A stretch of 64,000 nt of DNA, from positions 62,001 through 126,000 of the forward strand of contig NZ_PXYG01000004.1 of NCBI RefSeq assembly GCF_003012775.1, in the 5' to 3' direction. Source of the DNA: Zobellella endophytica. Its GTDB lineage: Bacteria > Pseudomonadota > Gammaproteobacteria > Enterobacterales > Aeromonadaceae. The position numbers and the translations under genes are program-made. Shown here piece by piece: positions 18,479-27,683 of this stretch. The notes under the pieces were generated by a model. It did not search any database. It saw nothing but the letters and a program-made list of their open reading frames with translations, and had not been told where the DNA came from. Each line of letters begins with the position of its first letter. Within the stretch, counting starts at the first letter, position 1.

Positions 18479-19101
18479 TCCGGTTGCTGATAGCCGATGA
18501 CCATGCCCTGGTTCGGGAGAGCCTGAAACGGCTGTTTTCCGGTACCCGAGACATCGTCGTGGCCGGCGAGGCGAGCAGCGGCGACCGGGTGCTGGAACTG
18601 TTGCGCCCCGGCGGGTTCGACCTGTTGCTGCTCGATATATCGATGCCGGGCCTGAGCGGTGAGGAGCTGATGCGGCGGGTGCACCGCCGCCTGCCGGAGT
18701 TGCCGATTCTGGTGCTCAGCATGTACGACGATCCCCGGGTGGTACGGCGCAAGCTGAAGGCCGGGGCCGCCGGCTACCTGACCAAGGACAGCGAGCCGGA
18801 GGTGCTGCTGACGGCGGTGCGCAAGGTGGCGGTTGGTGGACGCTTCATCGGCCAGGATCTGGCTGAACGGGTTGCCTTTGAGGCGCAGTCGGAGCTGGCG
18901 GCGTTGCAGTTTGAGCGGCTCAGCAGACGTGAGCGTCAGGTGCTGCGACTGCTGGTCGAGGGCCACTGTTTACGCGATATTGCGGCCAAGCTTGTGATCA
19001 GCCACAAGACGGTCAGCAGTCACAAGGCCCGGCTGATGCAAAAGCTGGAGGTCGACAGCGACGCCGAATTGATCCGCCTCGCATTTCGGAACCGTATTTA
19101 A
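18475..19101 (+). CDS. NarL/FixJ-family response regulator, first copy
   Basis: This 208-residue two-component regulator has a receiver with phospho-acceptor Asp54 (LLLLDISMPGLSG) and Lys in GYLTKDSE. A C-terminal LuxR-type helix-turn-helix contains LSRRERQVLRLL and ISHKTVSSHKARLMQKL. It starts with GTG overlapping the kinase stop by 4 nt, so the two are translationally coupled. It is the obvious output for the five-PAS kinase. The family usually binds short inverted repeats, which makes the island's TAAGGA-type palindromes candidate targets (inference). Confidence 0.92.
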   Translation: MIRLLIADDHALVRESLKRLFSGTRDIVVAGEASSGDRVLELLRPGGFDLLLLDISMPGLSGEELMRRVHRRLPELPILVLSMYDDPRVVRRKLKAGAAGYLTKDSEPEVLLTAVRKVAVGGRFIGQDLAERVAFEAQSELAALQFERLSRRERQVLRLLVEGHCLRDIAAKLVISHKTVSSHKARLMQKLEVDSDAELIRLAFRNRI

Positions 19102-19231
19102 GGACGGTTGGCCGGAGCACCTTGGCGACGGGAAGCGCCCTGAGGCATGATGGGGGCGACCCCGAATGCCCCAGGGCGATGGAGCGCCTTTGCGACAGAT
19201 AAGCACCGATAACGAGAGCGAGAGAACCAGG

Positions 19232-19864
19232 ATGATTCGATTGTTGATGGCGGAGGACCATACCCTGGTCCGAGAGGGACTGAAACAGCTGTTTGCCGAG
19301 GCCGGCGGGCTGACGGTGGCCGGTGAGGCGACCGACGGCGGCCAGGTGCTGGAATTGTTGTGGCGCGGGCATTTCGATCTGCTGCTGCTGGACGTATCCA
19401 TGCCGGGCCTGAGCGGCGAGGAACTGATTAATTGTATTCGCACCCGGTATCCGTCGTTGCCGATCCTGGTGCTCAGCATGCACAATGAACCGCAGATCGT
19501 CCGGCGTACCCTGAAGGCGGGCGCATCCGGCTACCTTACCAAGGACTGCGATCCGGACACGCTGCTGGCGGCGATCCACCGCCTGGCCGACGGGGGGCAC
19601 TTTATCGCTCCCGAACTGGCGGAGCGTGTCGTCTTCGATATGAGCGCCGGCCTGTCACCGATTCTCCACGAACGGCTCACCGGCCGGGAGCAGCAAGTGC
19701 TGGAACTGTTGGTCAAGGGGCACAGCCTGAAGGATATCGCCTCCCGGCTGGTGATCAGTCACAAGACGGTCAGCACCCACAAGACCCGCCTGATGAAGAA
19801 AATGAATATGGCCAACAATGCCGAACTGATCCGTTATTGTGTGACCGAAGGGCTGGTCGGATAA
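19232..19864 (+). CDS. NarL/FixJ-family response regulator, second copy
   Basis: The 210-residue protein is very similar along its whole length to the regulator ending 130 bp upstream, with Asp54 in LLLLDVSMPGLSG, GYLTKDCD, and the LuxR-type HTH with ISHKTVSTHKTRLMKKM. ATG 19232 gives the same N-terminus as the first copy (MIRLLMAEDH versus MIRLLIADDH). No second kinase is adjacent, so both copies may share one kinase or this one may be orphan. It probably arose by tandem duplication followed by divergence. Confidence 0.92.
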   Translation: MIRLLMAEDHTLVREGLKQLFAEAGGLTVAGEATDGGQVLELLWRGHFDLLLLDVSMPGLSGEELINCIRTRYPSLPILVLSMHNEPQIVRRTLKAGASGYLTKDCDPDTLLAAIHRLADGGHFIAPELAERVVFDMSAGLSPILHERLTGREQQVLELLVKGHSLKDIASRLVISHKTVSTHKTRLMKKMNMANNAELIRYCVTEGLVG

Positions 19865-19993
19865 GTCAGGCCGGATCCCAAGGCGTCTCTTCCTCACGCA
19901 GGTGGTAATGCGGCTCGTGTGAGGCGAACCTCCCACGGCATTTCATGCCGCCCCCGATTTCAGGTTGCCGCTCGGCGAAGACGGTAAGCTTAT

Positions 19994-20158
19994 TCCCGCT
20001 CGGCGCTGGCGGCCATGAGGCCGGCCCGGCTGTCGGTGTTCAACTACGCTCGGTTCGACCAACTGGGCCACGCCCAGACGGTGGGCTACGCCCTGAACCG
20101 GGACGTGCACCTGCGCCGCCAGGTCCGGATGCAGCAGTTCTCCCGGGTGATCTGAGCG
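19994..20158 (+). pseudogene. In-frame mosaic remnant of hemN with a short add-like leader
   Basis: Three separate pieces of hemN are joined. Positions 20007-20049 match hemN 3491-3533, 20051-20098 match 3850-3897, and 20102-20158 match 4126-4182, including the stop. Both deletions (315 and 225 bp) keep the hemN frame, so a 46-codon frame from ATG 20014 reads MRPARLSVFNYA, RFDQLGHAQTVGYALN and DVHLRRQVRMQQFSRVI. Immediately upstream, 19994-20012 equals 19 bp of the adenosine deaminase 3' end (25163-25181). The rest of 19,865-19,993 shows nothing recognisable. Confidence 0.85.
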
Positions 20159-20176
20159 GCGAGGCCCGTCGACGGC

Positions 20177-21211
20177 TCAAGCATTATCGGAAGAGGCCCT
20201 GACGATCAGCTCGGGAGTGGGGCCACGGACGATATCCGGGGCTTCCTTGCCGTTGATGTGCGCCAGCAGCAGGGAAATGGCCCGGGCCGACACTTCTTCC
20301 AGGTGCAGGTTGACCGCGGTCAGCGGCGGCTGGCATTTCTGCGCCCGCAGGCCATCGTAGCGGGTCACCACCTTCACCTCTTCCGGCACCCGGCGGCCGG
20401 CCTGCCGCAGCGCCCGGATGGCGCCCACGGCGAAGGCATCCACCGGGGCGCAGATGGCGTCCAGCGACGGGTGCTCGGCCAGCAGCCGGCGGCAGGCCTC
20501 GGCGCCGGCCTCTTCGCCGCCGGCTTCCTCGGCCTTGGCGATCAGGCAGGGCAGGCCGCGGGCGGTGGTGAAGTCGCGGTAGGCCTGCTCCACGTCCACG
20601 TAGGAGTGGCGCCGCTGCTGGCCGATCAGCAGGGCGATGTGGCGGGCCCCCTGGGCCGCCAGGTGTTCCAGCAACAGCCGGCCGGTGGCCCCGGCTTGCA
20701 GGTCCACATAGGGCAGGGGGGGATCCGCCTCCGGCTGGCGGCCGATGGACACCACCGTGATGCCGCGCCGCCGCAGCTGGGTGACCTGGGGATCCTGGGC
20801 CACCGGCTCGATGATGATGGCGCCGTCCACGTCCAGCTCGTCCAGCAGCCCCCTGGCTTCCGCCAGCGGCGGCACCAGCACCAGGGCCAGGCCCTGCTTC
20901 AGCGCCGCCTCCGCCGCGGTGGCGGCGATTTCCATCATAAAGCCCAGGCGGGAGGCTCCGCCGGCCACCGCGAAAGGCATGGAGGAGAGCAGGGCGATGG
21001 AGTTGGTACGGCCGGTGCGCAGGCGCTGGGCCCGCAGGTTGGGGCTGTAGCCCAGCAGGCGGGCCACGTCCTTGACCCGGGCCCGGGTCTGGGGATCCAC
21101 CTGCCCCCGGTCGTTGAGGGCGTGGGAGACGGTGGTGCGGGACACGCCCGCCGCCTCGGCGACATCGGCGATGGTGAGGCGGCGCGGGCCGCCGTGTTTG
21201 GCTGAACTCAT
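20177..21211 (-). CDS. LacI-family transcriptional regulator of the nucleobase operon
   Basis: The 344-residue repressor has the LacI headpiece LTIADVAEAAGVSRTTVSHALN (in two blocks: a helix-turn-helix at about residues 12-32 and a hinge near 50-60) and a periplasmic-binding-protein-like effector domain. It is divergent from a nucleobase permease and amidohydrolase, so a purine or its breakdown product is the likely effector (inference). The divergent region carries four CCAAATCGATTTGG-type operators, the nearest 60 bp upstream of its own start, which suggests autoregulation. It ends convergently 18 bp from the hemN remnant. Confidence 0.9.
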   Translation of the reverse strand: MSSAKHGGPRRLTIADVAEAAGVSRTTVSHALNDRGQVDPQTRARVKDVARLLGYSPNLRAQRLRTGRTNSIALLSSMPFAVAGGASRLGFMMEIAATAAEAALKQGLALVLVPPLAEARGLLDELDVDGAIIIEPVAQDPQVTQLRRRGITVVSIGRQPEADPPLPYVDLQAGATGRLLLEHLAAQGARHIALLIGQQRRHSYVDVEQAYRDFTTARGLPCLIAKAEEAGGEEAGAEACRRLLAEHPSLDAICAPVDAFAVGAIRALRQAGRRVPEEVKVVTRYDGLRAQKCQPPLTAVNLHLEEVSARAISLLLAHINGKEAPDIVRGPTPELIVRASSDNA

Positions 21212-21269
21212 GGGGCCTCTGGGGGCTTATCGCGTATGCCGTCGAGTATACCTCCGGCCCCGGCCGGGA

Positions 21270-21283
21270 CCAAATCGATTCGG
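21270..21283. promoter_or_regulatory. LacI-type operator O1
   Basis: CCAAATCGATTCGG has a TCGA centre at 21276.5. It is one of four copies in the divergent region and lies closest to the regulator gene. Confidence 0.75.
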
Positions 21284-21323
21284 GTACCGGCCCCGTCTCG
21301 ACCGGTCTGGTGAAAAAACCGGC

Positions 21324-21352
21324 TTGACAGGGAACGGAACCTGAAATAACTT
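21324..21352 (+). promoter_or_regulatory. Sigma-70 promoter of the nucleobase operon
   Basis: TTGACA (21324-21329) and TAACTT (21347-21352) are separated by 17 bp. The predicted start falls inside operator O2 (21357-21370), the classic position for repression. Confidence 0.75.
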
Positions 21353-21356
21353 TTAA

Positions 21357-21370
21357 CCAAATCGATTTGG
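21357..21370. promoter_or_regulatory. LacI-type operator O2 (perfect palindrome)
   Basis: CCAAATCGATTTGG is a perfect 14-bp palindrome centred at 21363.5, 87 bp from O1, overlapping the predicted transcription start. Confidence 0.8.
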
Positions 21371-21387
21371 GTTTGTCGGTTAAGCGA

Positions 21388-21401
21388 CCAAATCGATTCA
21401 T
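21388..21401. promoter_or_regulatory. LacI-type operator O3
   Basis: CCAAATCGATTCAT is centred at 21394.5, 31 bp (three helical turns) downstream of O2. Confidence 0.7.
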
Positions 21402-21474
21402 CTCTGGAAACACTGGCGAGAGATGGGGAACCCGCACCGGACATGATGGCGACGGGTTGTTTTTATCTCATCAC

Positions 21475-21489
21475 CCAAATCGATTTTGG
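21475..21489. promoter_or_regulatory. LacI-type operator O4
   Basis: CCAAATCGATTTTGG has its TCGA centred at 21481.5, 87 bp beyond O3, and lies in the leader of the permease gene. Confidence 0.75.
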
Positions 21490-21551
21490 TGGTGGGCACA
21501 AGGAGCCGCCGGTACCCGCTGCCGGCGGCATATGGATGCAAGGAGAATATC

Positions 21552-22910
21552 ATGTCGGAAGTACACAAGGACGTCACCGCCCCGGTCGACGAAAAGCTGC
21601 CCCTGAAGACGCTGCTGGCGTTCGGATTGCAGCATGTATTGGTGATGGCGGCCTCGCCCATCGCCTCGGTGTTCCTGATGGCCACGGCGCTGGATTTTCC
21701 CCCGGAGCTGACCATCAACCTGCTGAGCGCCACCTTCATCATCTGCGGTATCGGCACCCTGCTGCAGTCCATCGGCTGGCGCGGCTTCGGCGCCCGGCTG
21801 CCGTTCATCATGCTGCCGGGCGGCGCGCCCATAGTGCTGTTCATCCTCATCGCCCAGCAGACCGACGTGGCCACCGCCTCGGGGGCGGTGATCCTGACGG
21901 CGCTGTTCTATTTCCTGGTGTTGCCCGTGTTCAAGAAGTTTTTGCGCTTCTTCCCCTCGGTGGTGGTGGGCACCATGCTGTTGCTGGTGGCCATCAACCT
22001 GGTGAAGATCTCGGGCTTCCTGATCGTCGGCAAGCCCGGCACCGAGGGCTTCGCCGCCCCGCTCAACCTGCTGCTGGCCTTCGCCACCATCGGCTTCACC
22101 GTGTTGTTCGCCCGGGTGCTGAGCGGCATGATGGGCCAGCTGGCGATCCTGCTGGGCCTGCTGGGCGGCACCCTGATGGCGGTGCTGTTCGGCGCCTTCC
22201 ATGTCGAGCACCTGTCGTTGTTTCCTCTGTTCAGCCTGCCGTCGCTGCTGCCCTTCGGCATGCCCAAGTTCGATCTGCTGGCCTCGCTGCCGCTGATGAT
22301 CTTCTGCATCATCTCCATGGTGGAGGCCACCGGCCAGACCATCGCCATCGGCGAGGTGGTGGACAAGAAGCTGGACCCGGAGAACGACGTGGCCAAGACC
22401 ATCCGCGGCGACGCCGCCGTGTCCCTGCTCGGCGGCCTGTTCGGCACCTCGCTGATCATTACCAGCGGCGAGAACATCGGCGTGGTGCGGGCCACCGGCA
22501 TCCGCTCCCGCTACGTCACCCTGGTCTCCGGCCTGATGCTGATCCTGTTCGCCCTGCTCGCGCCCCTGGCGCGGGTGATCCACGGCGTGCCCGAGGCGGT
22601 GGTCGGCGGTACCGGCCTGGTGGTGTTCGCCATCGTCGGCACCATGGGCATCGACATGCTGCGGCGGGTCGATCTGCGCCAGCACGCCAACATGTATGTG
22701 GTGTCGGTGGCGCTGGCGGTGGGCCTGTTCCCGATACTGGTGCCCGGCGTCTACAGCCAGTTCCCCTCCGGGCTGGCCTCCCTGCTGGGCAACGGTGTCG
22801 CCATGGGCGCCATCACCGCCGCCCTGATGAATGCCCTGTTCCACTACCTGGGCAAGGGGCCGGCGCCGGTCGCCGCGGCCGAAGACCACTCCCGGCTGCA
22901 GAGCCGCTGA
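21552..22910 (+). CDS. NCS2-family nucleobase:cation symporter
   Basis: This 452-residue inner-membrane permease is of the xanthine/uracil type, with about 12-14 hydrophobic helices. Family signatures are visible: the glutamate-bearing segment MVEATGQTIAIGEVVDKK and the later SGENIGVVRATGIRSR. ATG 21552 is preceded by AGGAG, and in-frame codons upstream of it lie within the operator region. It is the first gene of a LacI-controlled operon with an amidohydrolase, so a purine such as xanthine or guanine is the likely substrate, though the exact specificity cannot be read. Confidence 0.9.
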   Translation: MSEVHKDVTAPVDEKLPLKTLLAFGLQHVLVMAASPIASVFLMATALDFPPELTINLLSATFIICGIGTLLQSIGWRGFGARLPFIMLPGGAPIVLFILIAQQTDVATASGAVILTALFYFLVLPVFKKFLRFFPSVVVGTMLLLVAINLVKISGFLIVGKPGTEGFAAPLNLLLAFATIGFTVLFARVLSGMMGQLAILLGLLGGTLMAVLFGAFHVEHLSLFPLFSLPSLLPFGMPKFDLLASLPLMIFCIISMVEATGQTIAIGEVVDKKLDPENDVAKTIRGDAAVSLLGGLFGTSLIITSGENIGVVRATGIRSRYVTLVSGLMLILFALLAPLARVIHGVPEAVVGGTGLVVFAIVGTMGIDMLRRVDLRQHANMYVVSVALAVGLFPILVPGVYSQFPSGLASLLGNGVAMGAITAALMNALFHYLGKGPAPVAAAEDHSRLQSR

Positions 22911-22959
22911 TCTACCCGGGCAGGCCCCGCGGCCTGCCCCAGCCAATAAAAGGACCATC

Positions 22960-24378
22960 ATGAAGACGCAACTCAATCCCTCCCAGTTCGAACAACGCTG
23001 CCTGCTGGCGCCCGACTGGCTGCTGCTGGCGGACGGCCCGGTGCGGGAGCACGCCATCCTGCTGGACGGCGAGCGCTTCGGCGCCGTCGGTCCCCTGGCC
23101 GAGCTGCAGGCGGCCCACCCGGAGCTGGCGGTGACCGCCCTGCCCGGCAAGCTGATCATGCCCGGCTTCGTCGATACCCACCACCACCTGACCCAGGCCT
23201 TCGGCAAGGCGCTGGTGTTCGGCGAGCCGTCGGAGATCTTCCGCCGGGTGTGGGTGCCCATGGAATCCGGCCTGAGCCCGGACATCCTCTACCTGACCGC
23301 CAAGCTGGCGGCGCTGGAGGCCCTGCGCGGCGGCTTCACCACCGTCTGCGACGCCGGTACCCGGGCCAGCGAGGGGCTGGACGCTATCGCCCGCGCCACC
23401 ACCGAGGCGGGACTGCGTTGCGTGCTGGGGCTGGTGTGCAACGACAAGCGCGGCAGCGAGGAGCTGGCGCCCGGGCCCATACTGGCGCGGGCCGAGCAAC
23501 ATATCGCCGGCTGGCAGGGCCAGCCGCTGGTGACCCCCTCGCTGGCCGTGCCCATCCCGGAGATCGCCACCGATGCCATGCTGCACCGGGTGTCGGCGCT
23601 CTGCGCCGAGGCCGGCATCCTGTTCCAGACCCACGTCAACGAACACCTGGTGGCGGTGGAGCGCTCCCTGGAGCAGCGCGGCCTGCGTCCGGTGGAGCAC
23701 CTGCACCGGGCCGGGGCCCTGGGGCCCCAGGCGCTGCTCGCCCACGCCACCCTGCTCACCCCCGACGAGCTGATGATGCTGCGCGACTCCGACAGCGCGG
23801 TCAGCTACAACCCGGTGGCCAGCGCCTGGAAAGGCAACGCCGTGGCCCAGGCCCAGCTGATGCACAGCCTGGGGATCCGCCTCGGCCTGGGTACCGACGG
23901 CACCCGCAGCGACGGTTTCCGGCTGCTGGATTACGCCGAGGCGGCCCAGCGTTTCGCCTTCGGCCTGGCGGTGGGGGACTCCTCCTGCGGCGGCGGCTGG
24001 CCCTGGCTGGAGCAGGGCACCCGCGGCGGGGCCAGGGTGCTGGGGCTGAACACCGGCGAGATCGCGCCCGGCCGGGCGGCCGACTTCCTGCTGGTGGACC
24101 TGGAGGTGCCCGAGCTGCTGCCGTCCTGGGATCTGTGCTGGGAGCTGGTGCGGCTGGCCAACCGGGATCAGATCCTGGGGGTGTTCGTGGCCGGCCGCCT
24201 GCGGCTGTGGCAGGGCTGGCCGCTGGACTGGGACGCCCAGGCCCTGATGCGGGAGGTGGACGAGCACGCCAAGGCGGTGGTGGCGCGGGCGCCGATCCAG
24301 AAAATCCATCCCGACTCGGGCCAGCATCGGCGGCAGTGGGAGGCGGCACGCCCGGGCCCCGGCGGACGCGCGTCATGA
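22960..24378 (+). CDS. Amidohydrolase of the ATZ/TRZ-guanine deaminase group
   Basis: This 472-residue metal-dependent hydrolase has the metal-binding GFVDTHHHL near residue 70, then HVNEH, HATLLTPDE, and the catalytic-Asp segment LGTDGTRSDG. This order fits deaminases such as guanine, 8-oxoguanine or cytosine deaminases and triazine hydrolases. The position behind a nucleobase permease makes a deaminase of an imported purine likely (inference). ATG 22960 follows AAAGGA. Its stop overlaps the start of the TauE/SafE gene. Confidence 0.82.
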   Translation: MKTQLNPSQFEQRCLLAPDWLLLADGPVREHAILLDGERFGAVGPLAELQAAHPELAVTALPGKLIMPGFVDTHHHLTQAFGKALVFGEPSEIFRRVWVPMESGLSPDILYLTAKLAALEALRGGFTTVCDAGTRASEGLDAIARATTEAGLRCVLGLVCNDKRGSEELAPGPILARAEQHIAGWQGQPLVTPSLAVPIPEIATDAMLHRVSALCAEAGILFQTHVNEHLVAVERSLEQRGLRPVEHLHRAGALGPQALLAHATLLTPDELMMLRDSDSAVSYNPVASAWKGNAVAQAQLMHSLGIRLGLGTDGTRSDGFRLLDYAEAAQRFAFGLAVGDSSCGGGWPWLEQGTRGGARVLGLNTGEIAPGRAADFLLVDLEVPELLPSWDLCWELVRLANRDQILGVFVAGRLRLWQGWPLDWDAQALMREVDEHAKAVVARAPIQKIHPDSGQHRRQWEAARPGPGGRAS

Positions 24379-25082
24379 GCCCGGATGTTTTCGCCTGGAT
24401 CGCCCTGGCGGTGGCGGCGGGCGCCTTTGTCCAGGGTGCCACCGGCATGGGCTTCGCCCTGGTGGTGGCACCGGTGCTGGGGTTGTTGGCGCCGGCGTTG
24501 CTGCCGATCAGCCTGCTGGTGCTGATGTTGCCGCTCAATGCCCTGATCGCCTGGCGGGAGCGCCACGCCATCGACTTGCGGGGCACCAAGTGGATATCCC
24601 TGGGCCGGGTGCTGGGCACCTTCGGCGGGCTCTGGGTGTTGGTGGTGCTGCCTGTAAACCAGCTCAACATCCTGATCGGGGTGTCCACCATAGCGGCGGT
24701 GCTGGTCAGCTGGCTGGCGCCGGCCTTTGCACCAGGGCGCAAGGCCTTCGTGTCCACCGGGGTGATCACCGGCATCACCGAAACCGCCACCGGCATCGGC
24801 GGGCCGCCCCTGGCCCTGGTGTACCAGCATATGCCGGTGGCGACCCTGCGCGCCTCGGTGGCCCTGTGTTTTTTGATCGGCGAGCTGGTCTCGCTGCTGG
24901 TGCTGGCGCTCGACGGCCGGCTGCAGGCCGAACTGCTGCTGCCGGTGGGCTGGATGTTGCCGGCGCTGGCGGCGGGGCTGATCCTGAGCCAGTTGGTGCA
25001 CCGCACCATCAACGCCCGTTTCCTGCGCCAGTTCGTGCTGGTGTTCGCCCTGGTGTCGGGCGTCCTGGTGCTGTGGCAGTAA
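24375..25082 (+). CDS. TauE/SafE-family membrane permease
   Basis: This 235-residue protein has about eight hydrophobic helices in two related halves. The N-terminal half has GAFVQGATGMGFALVVAPVLGL split by helices, and the second half has TGITETATGIGGPPLALVYQ, both typical of the TauE/SafE (sulfite exporter-like) superfamily. It overlaps the amidohydrolase stop by 4 nt, so it belongs to the nucleobase operon. It might export a product of the deaminase reaction, but no substrate can be assigned. Confidence 0.85.
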   Translation: MSPDVFAWIALAVAAGAFVQGATGMGFALVVAPVLGLLAPALLPISLLVLMLPLNALIAWRERHAIDLRGTKWISLGRVLGTFGGLWVLVVLPVNQLNILIGVSTIAAVLVSWLAPAFAPGRKAFVSTGVITGITETATGIGGPPLALVYQHMPVATLRASVALCFLIGELVSLLVLALDGRLQAELLLPVGWMLPALAAGLILSQLVHRTINARFLRQFVLVFALVSGVLVLWQ

Positions 25083-25089
25083 GATGAAA

Positions 25090-25112
25090 GGCCTTGCCCG
25101 ACGGGCAAGGCC
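25090..25112. terminator. Strong hairpin between convergent operons
   Basis: GGCCTTGCCC and GGGCAAGGCC form a perfect 10-bp stem with a GAC loop between the TauE/SafE gene and add. There is no long T-run on either strand, although TTTC follows on the minus strand. Confidence 0.6.
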
Positions 25113-25158
25113 GTTGCGGTCCGCAGCGTCGGCTAACTGGGCCTTTACTCTGCGGTTG

Positions 25159-26163
25159 TCACTCCCGCTCGGCGCTGGCGGTGAGCAGGGCGGCCCTTTC
25201 CGCGGGGCTGATAAAGGCCATCTGCAGGGCGTTTTCCTGGCACTGGCGGGTCTGGGCGGCACTGAGGCCGGCGCGGGCCGCGGCATCGGTGTATTCGTGG
25301 CGCAGCTCTATACCTTCCACCGCCGGATCGTCGGTGTTGAGGCAGGCGAGCACGCCTTTTGCCAGGAAGCGGTGGATGGGATGGGCGGCGATATCCGCCA
25401 CCGTGCTGGTCTGCAGGTTGGAGGTGAGGCAGGATTCGATGCCGATGCGGCGTTCGGCCAGGTAGTCGAGCAGGCGTTCGTCCTCCACCGCCTTGACGCC
25501 GTGACCGATACGCTCGGCGCCGAGCTGGCGAATGGCCTGCCAGATGCTGTCGCTGCCGGCCGCCTCGCCGGCATGCACCGTGATGTGCAGGCCGGCGTCC
25601 CGCACCCGTTTGAAGTGGTCGTTGAACAGTTCGCCGGGAAAGCCCAGCTCGTCACCGGCCAGATCCATCGCCACCAGTTTGTCCTGGTGGGCCAGGCAGG
25701 CGGCCAGCTCCCGCTCGCAGGCGGCCTGGCCGAAGGTGCGGCTCATGATGCCGATCAGTTTCACCGGAATGCCGAAGTCGCGCTGGCCAGCGGCCACCCC
25801 GTCGATCACCGCTTCCACCACCCCCTGGGGATCCAGGTTATGGCTCATGGCCATGTAGCCGGGGCTGAAGCGCAGCTCGGCATAATCGATGCCGGCGGTC
25901 TGCAGATCCTCGACGTTCTCGTAGGCGACCCGGCGGCAGGCGTCGTAGTCGCCCAGCACCTTGACGCCCCAGTCCAGCTTGGCGAGGAAGGACACCAGGT
26001 CCGGGGCGTTGTCCAGCACCTGCACATGGGGGCGTAGCCCTTCCAGGGTGGTGGCGGGCAGCACCATGTTGAAGGCCTGGCCCAGATCGAGAATAGTGGC
26101 GGGCCTGATGTTGCCGTCCAGGTGGCGGTGCAGGTCGAGCAGGGGCAGGCTGGGATCTATCAT
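25159..26163 (-). CDS. add: Adenosine deaminase
   Basis: Adenosine deaminase converts adenosine or deoxyadenosine to inosine or deoxyinosine in purine salvage. The 334-residue protein has the zinc-binding [14 protein letters not shown] at the N-terminus, the catalytic [10 protein letters not shown], the IGHGVK segment and the C-terminal LNTDDPAV with the metal-binding Asp. The gene is convergent with the nucleobase operon and may serve the same pathway. Nineteen base pairs of its 3' end recur beside the hemN mosaic at 19994. Confidence 0.94.
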   Translation of the reverse strand: MIDPSLPLLDLHRHLDGNIRPATILDLGQAFNMVLPATTLEGLRPHVQVLDNAPDLVSFLAKLDWGVKVLGDYDACRRVAYENVEDLQTAGIDYAELRFSPGYMAMSHNLDPQGVVEAVIDGVAAGQRDFGIPVKLIGIMSRTFGQAACERELAACLAHQDKLVAMDLAGDELGFPGELFNDHFKRVRDAGLHITVHAGEAAGSDSIWQAIRQLGAERIGHGVKAVEDERLLDYLAERRIGIESCLTSNLQTSTVADIAAHPIHRFLAKGVLACLNTDDPAVEGIELRHEYTDAAARAGLSAAQTRQCQENALQMAFISPAERAALLTASAERE

Positions 26164-26187
26164 GGTGTCTTCCTTTATCTGGTCTGG

Positions 26188-26226
26188 ACCCTTGCCGATG
26201 CCCGAAGGGCGGCCATCGGCAAGGGT
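26188..26226 (-). terminator. Hairpin downstream of glnG
   Basis: ACCCTTGCCGATG (26188-26200) and CATCGGCAAGGGT (26214-26226) form a perfect 13-bp stem with a smaller CCCGAAGGG hairpin in the loop. No U-tract follows, so termination is likely but not certain. Confidence 0.5.
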
Positions 26227-26246
26227 TAACGGGGATTAACTGAATG

Positions 26247-27674
<1,428 letters not shown>

Positions 27675-27683
27675 AAACTTCTC

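Noticed and set aside
19187-19202. CTTTGCGACAGATAAG upstream of the second NarL-type regulator as another copy of the island promoter box
   Set aside because: The box resembles the others, but no palindrome lies 38-39 bp upstream, so the two-part module is not present.
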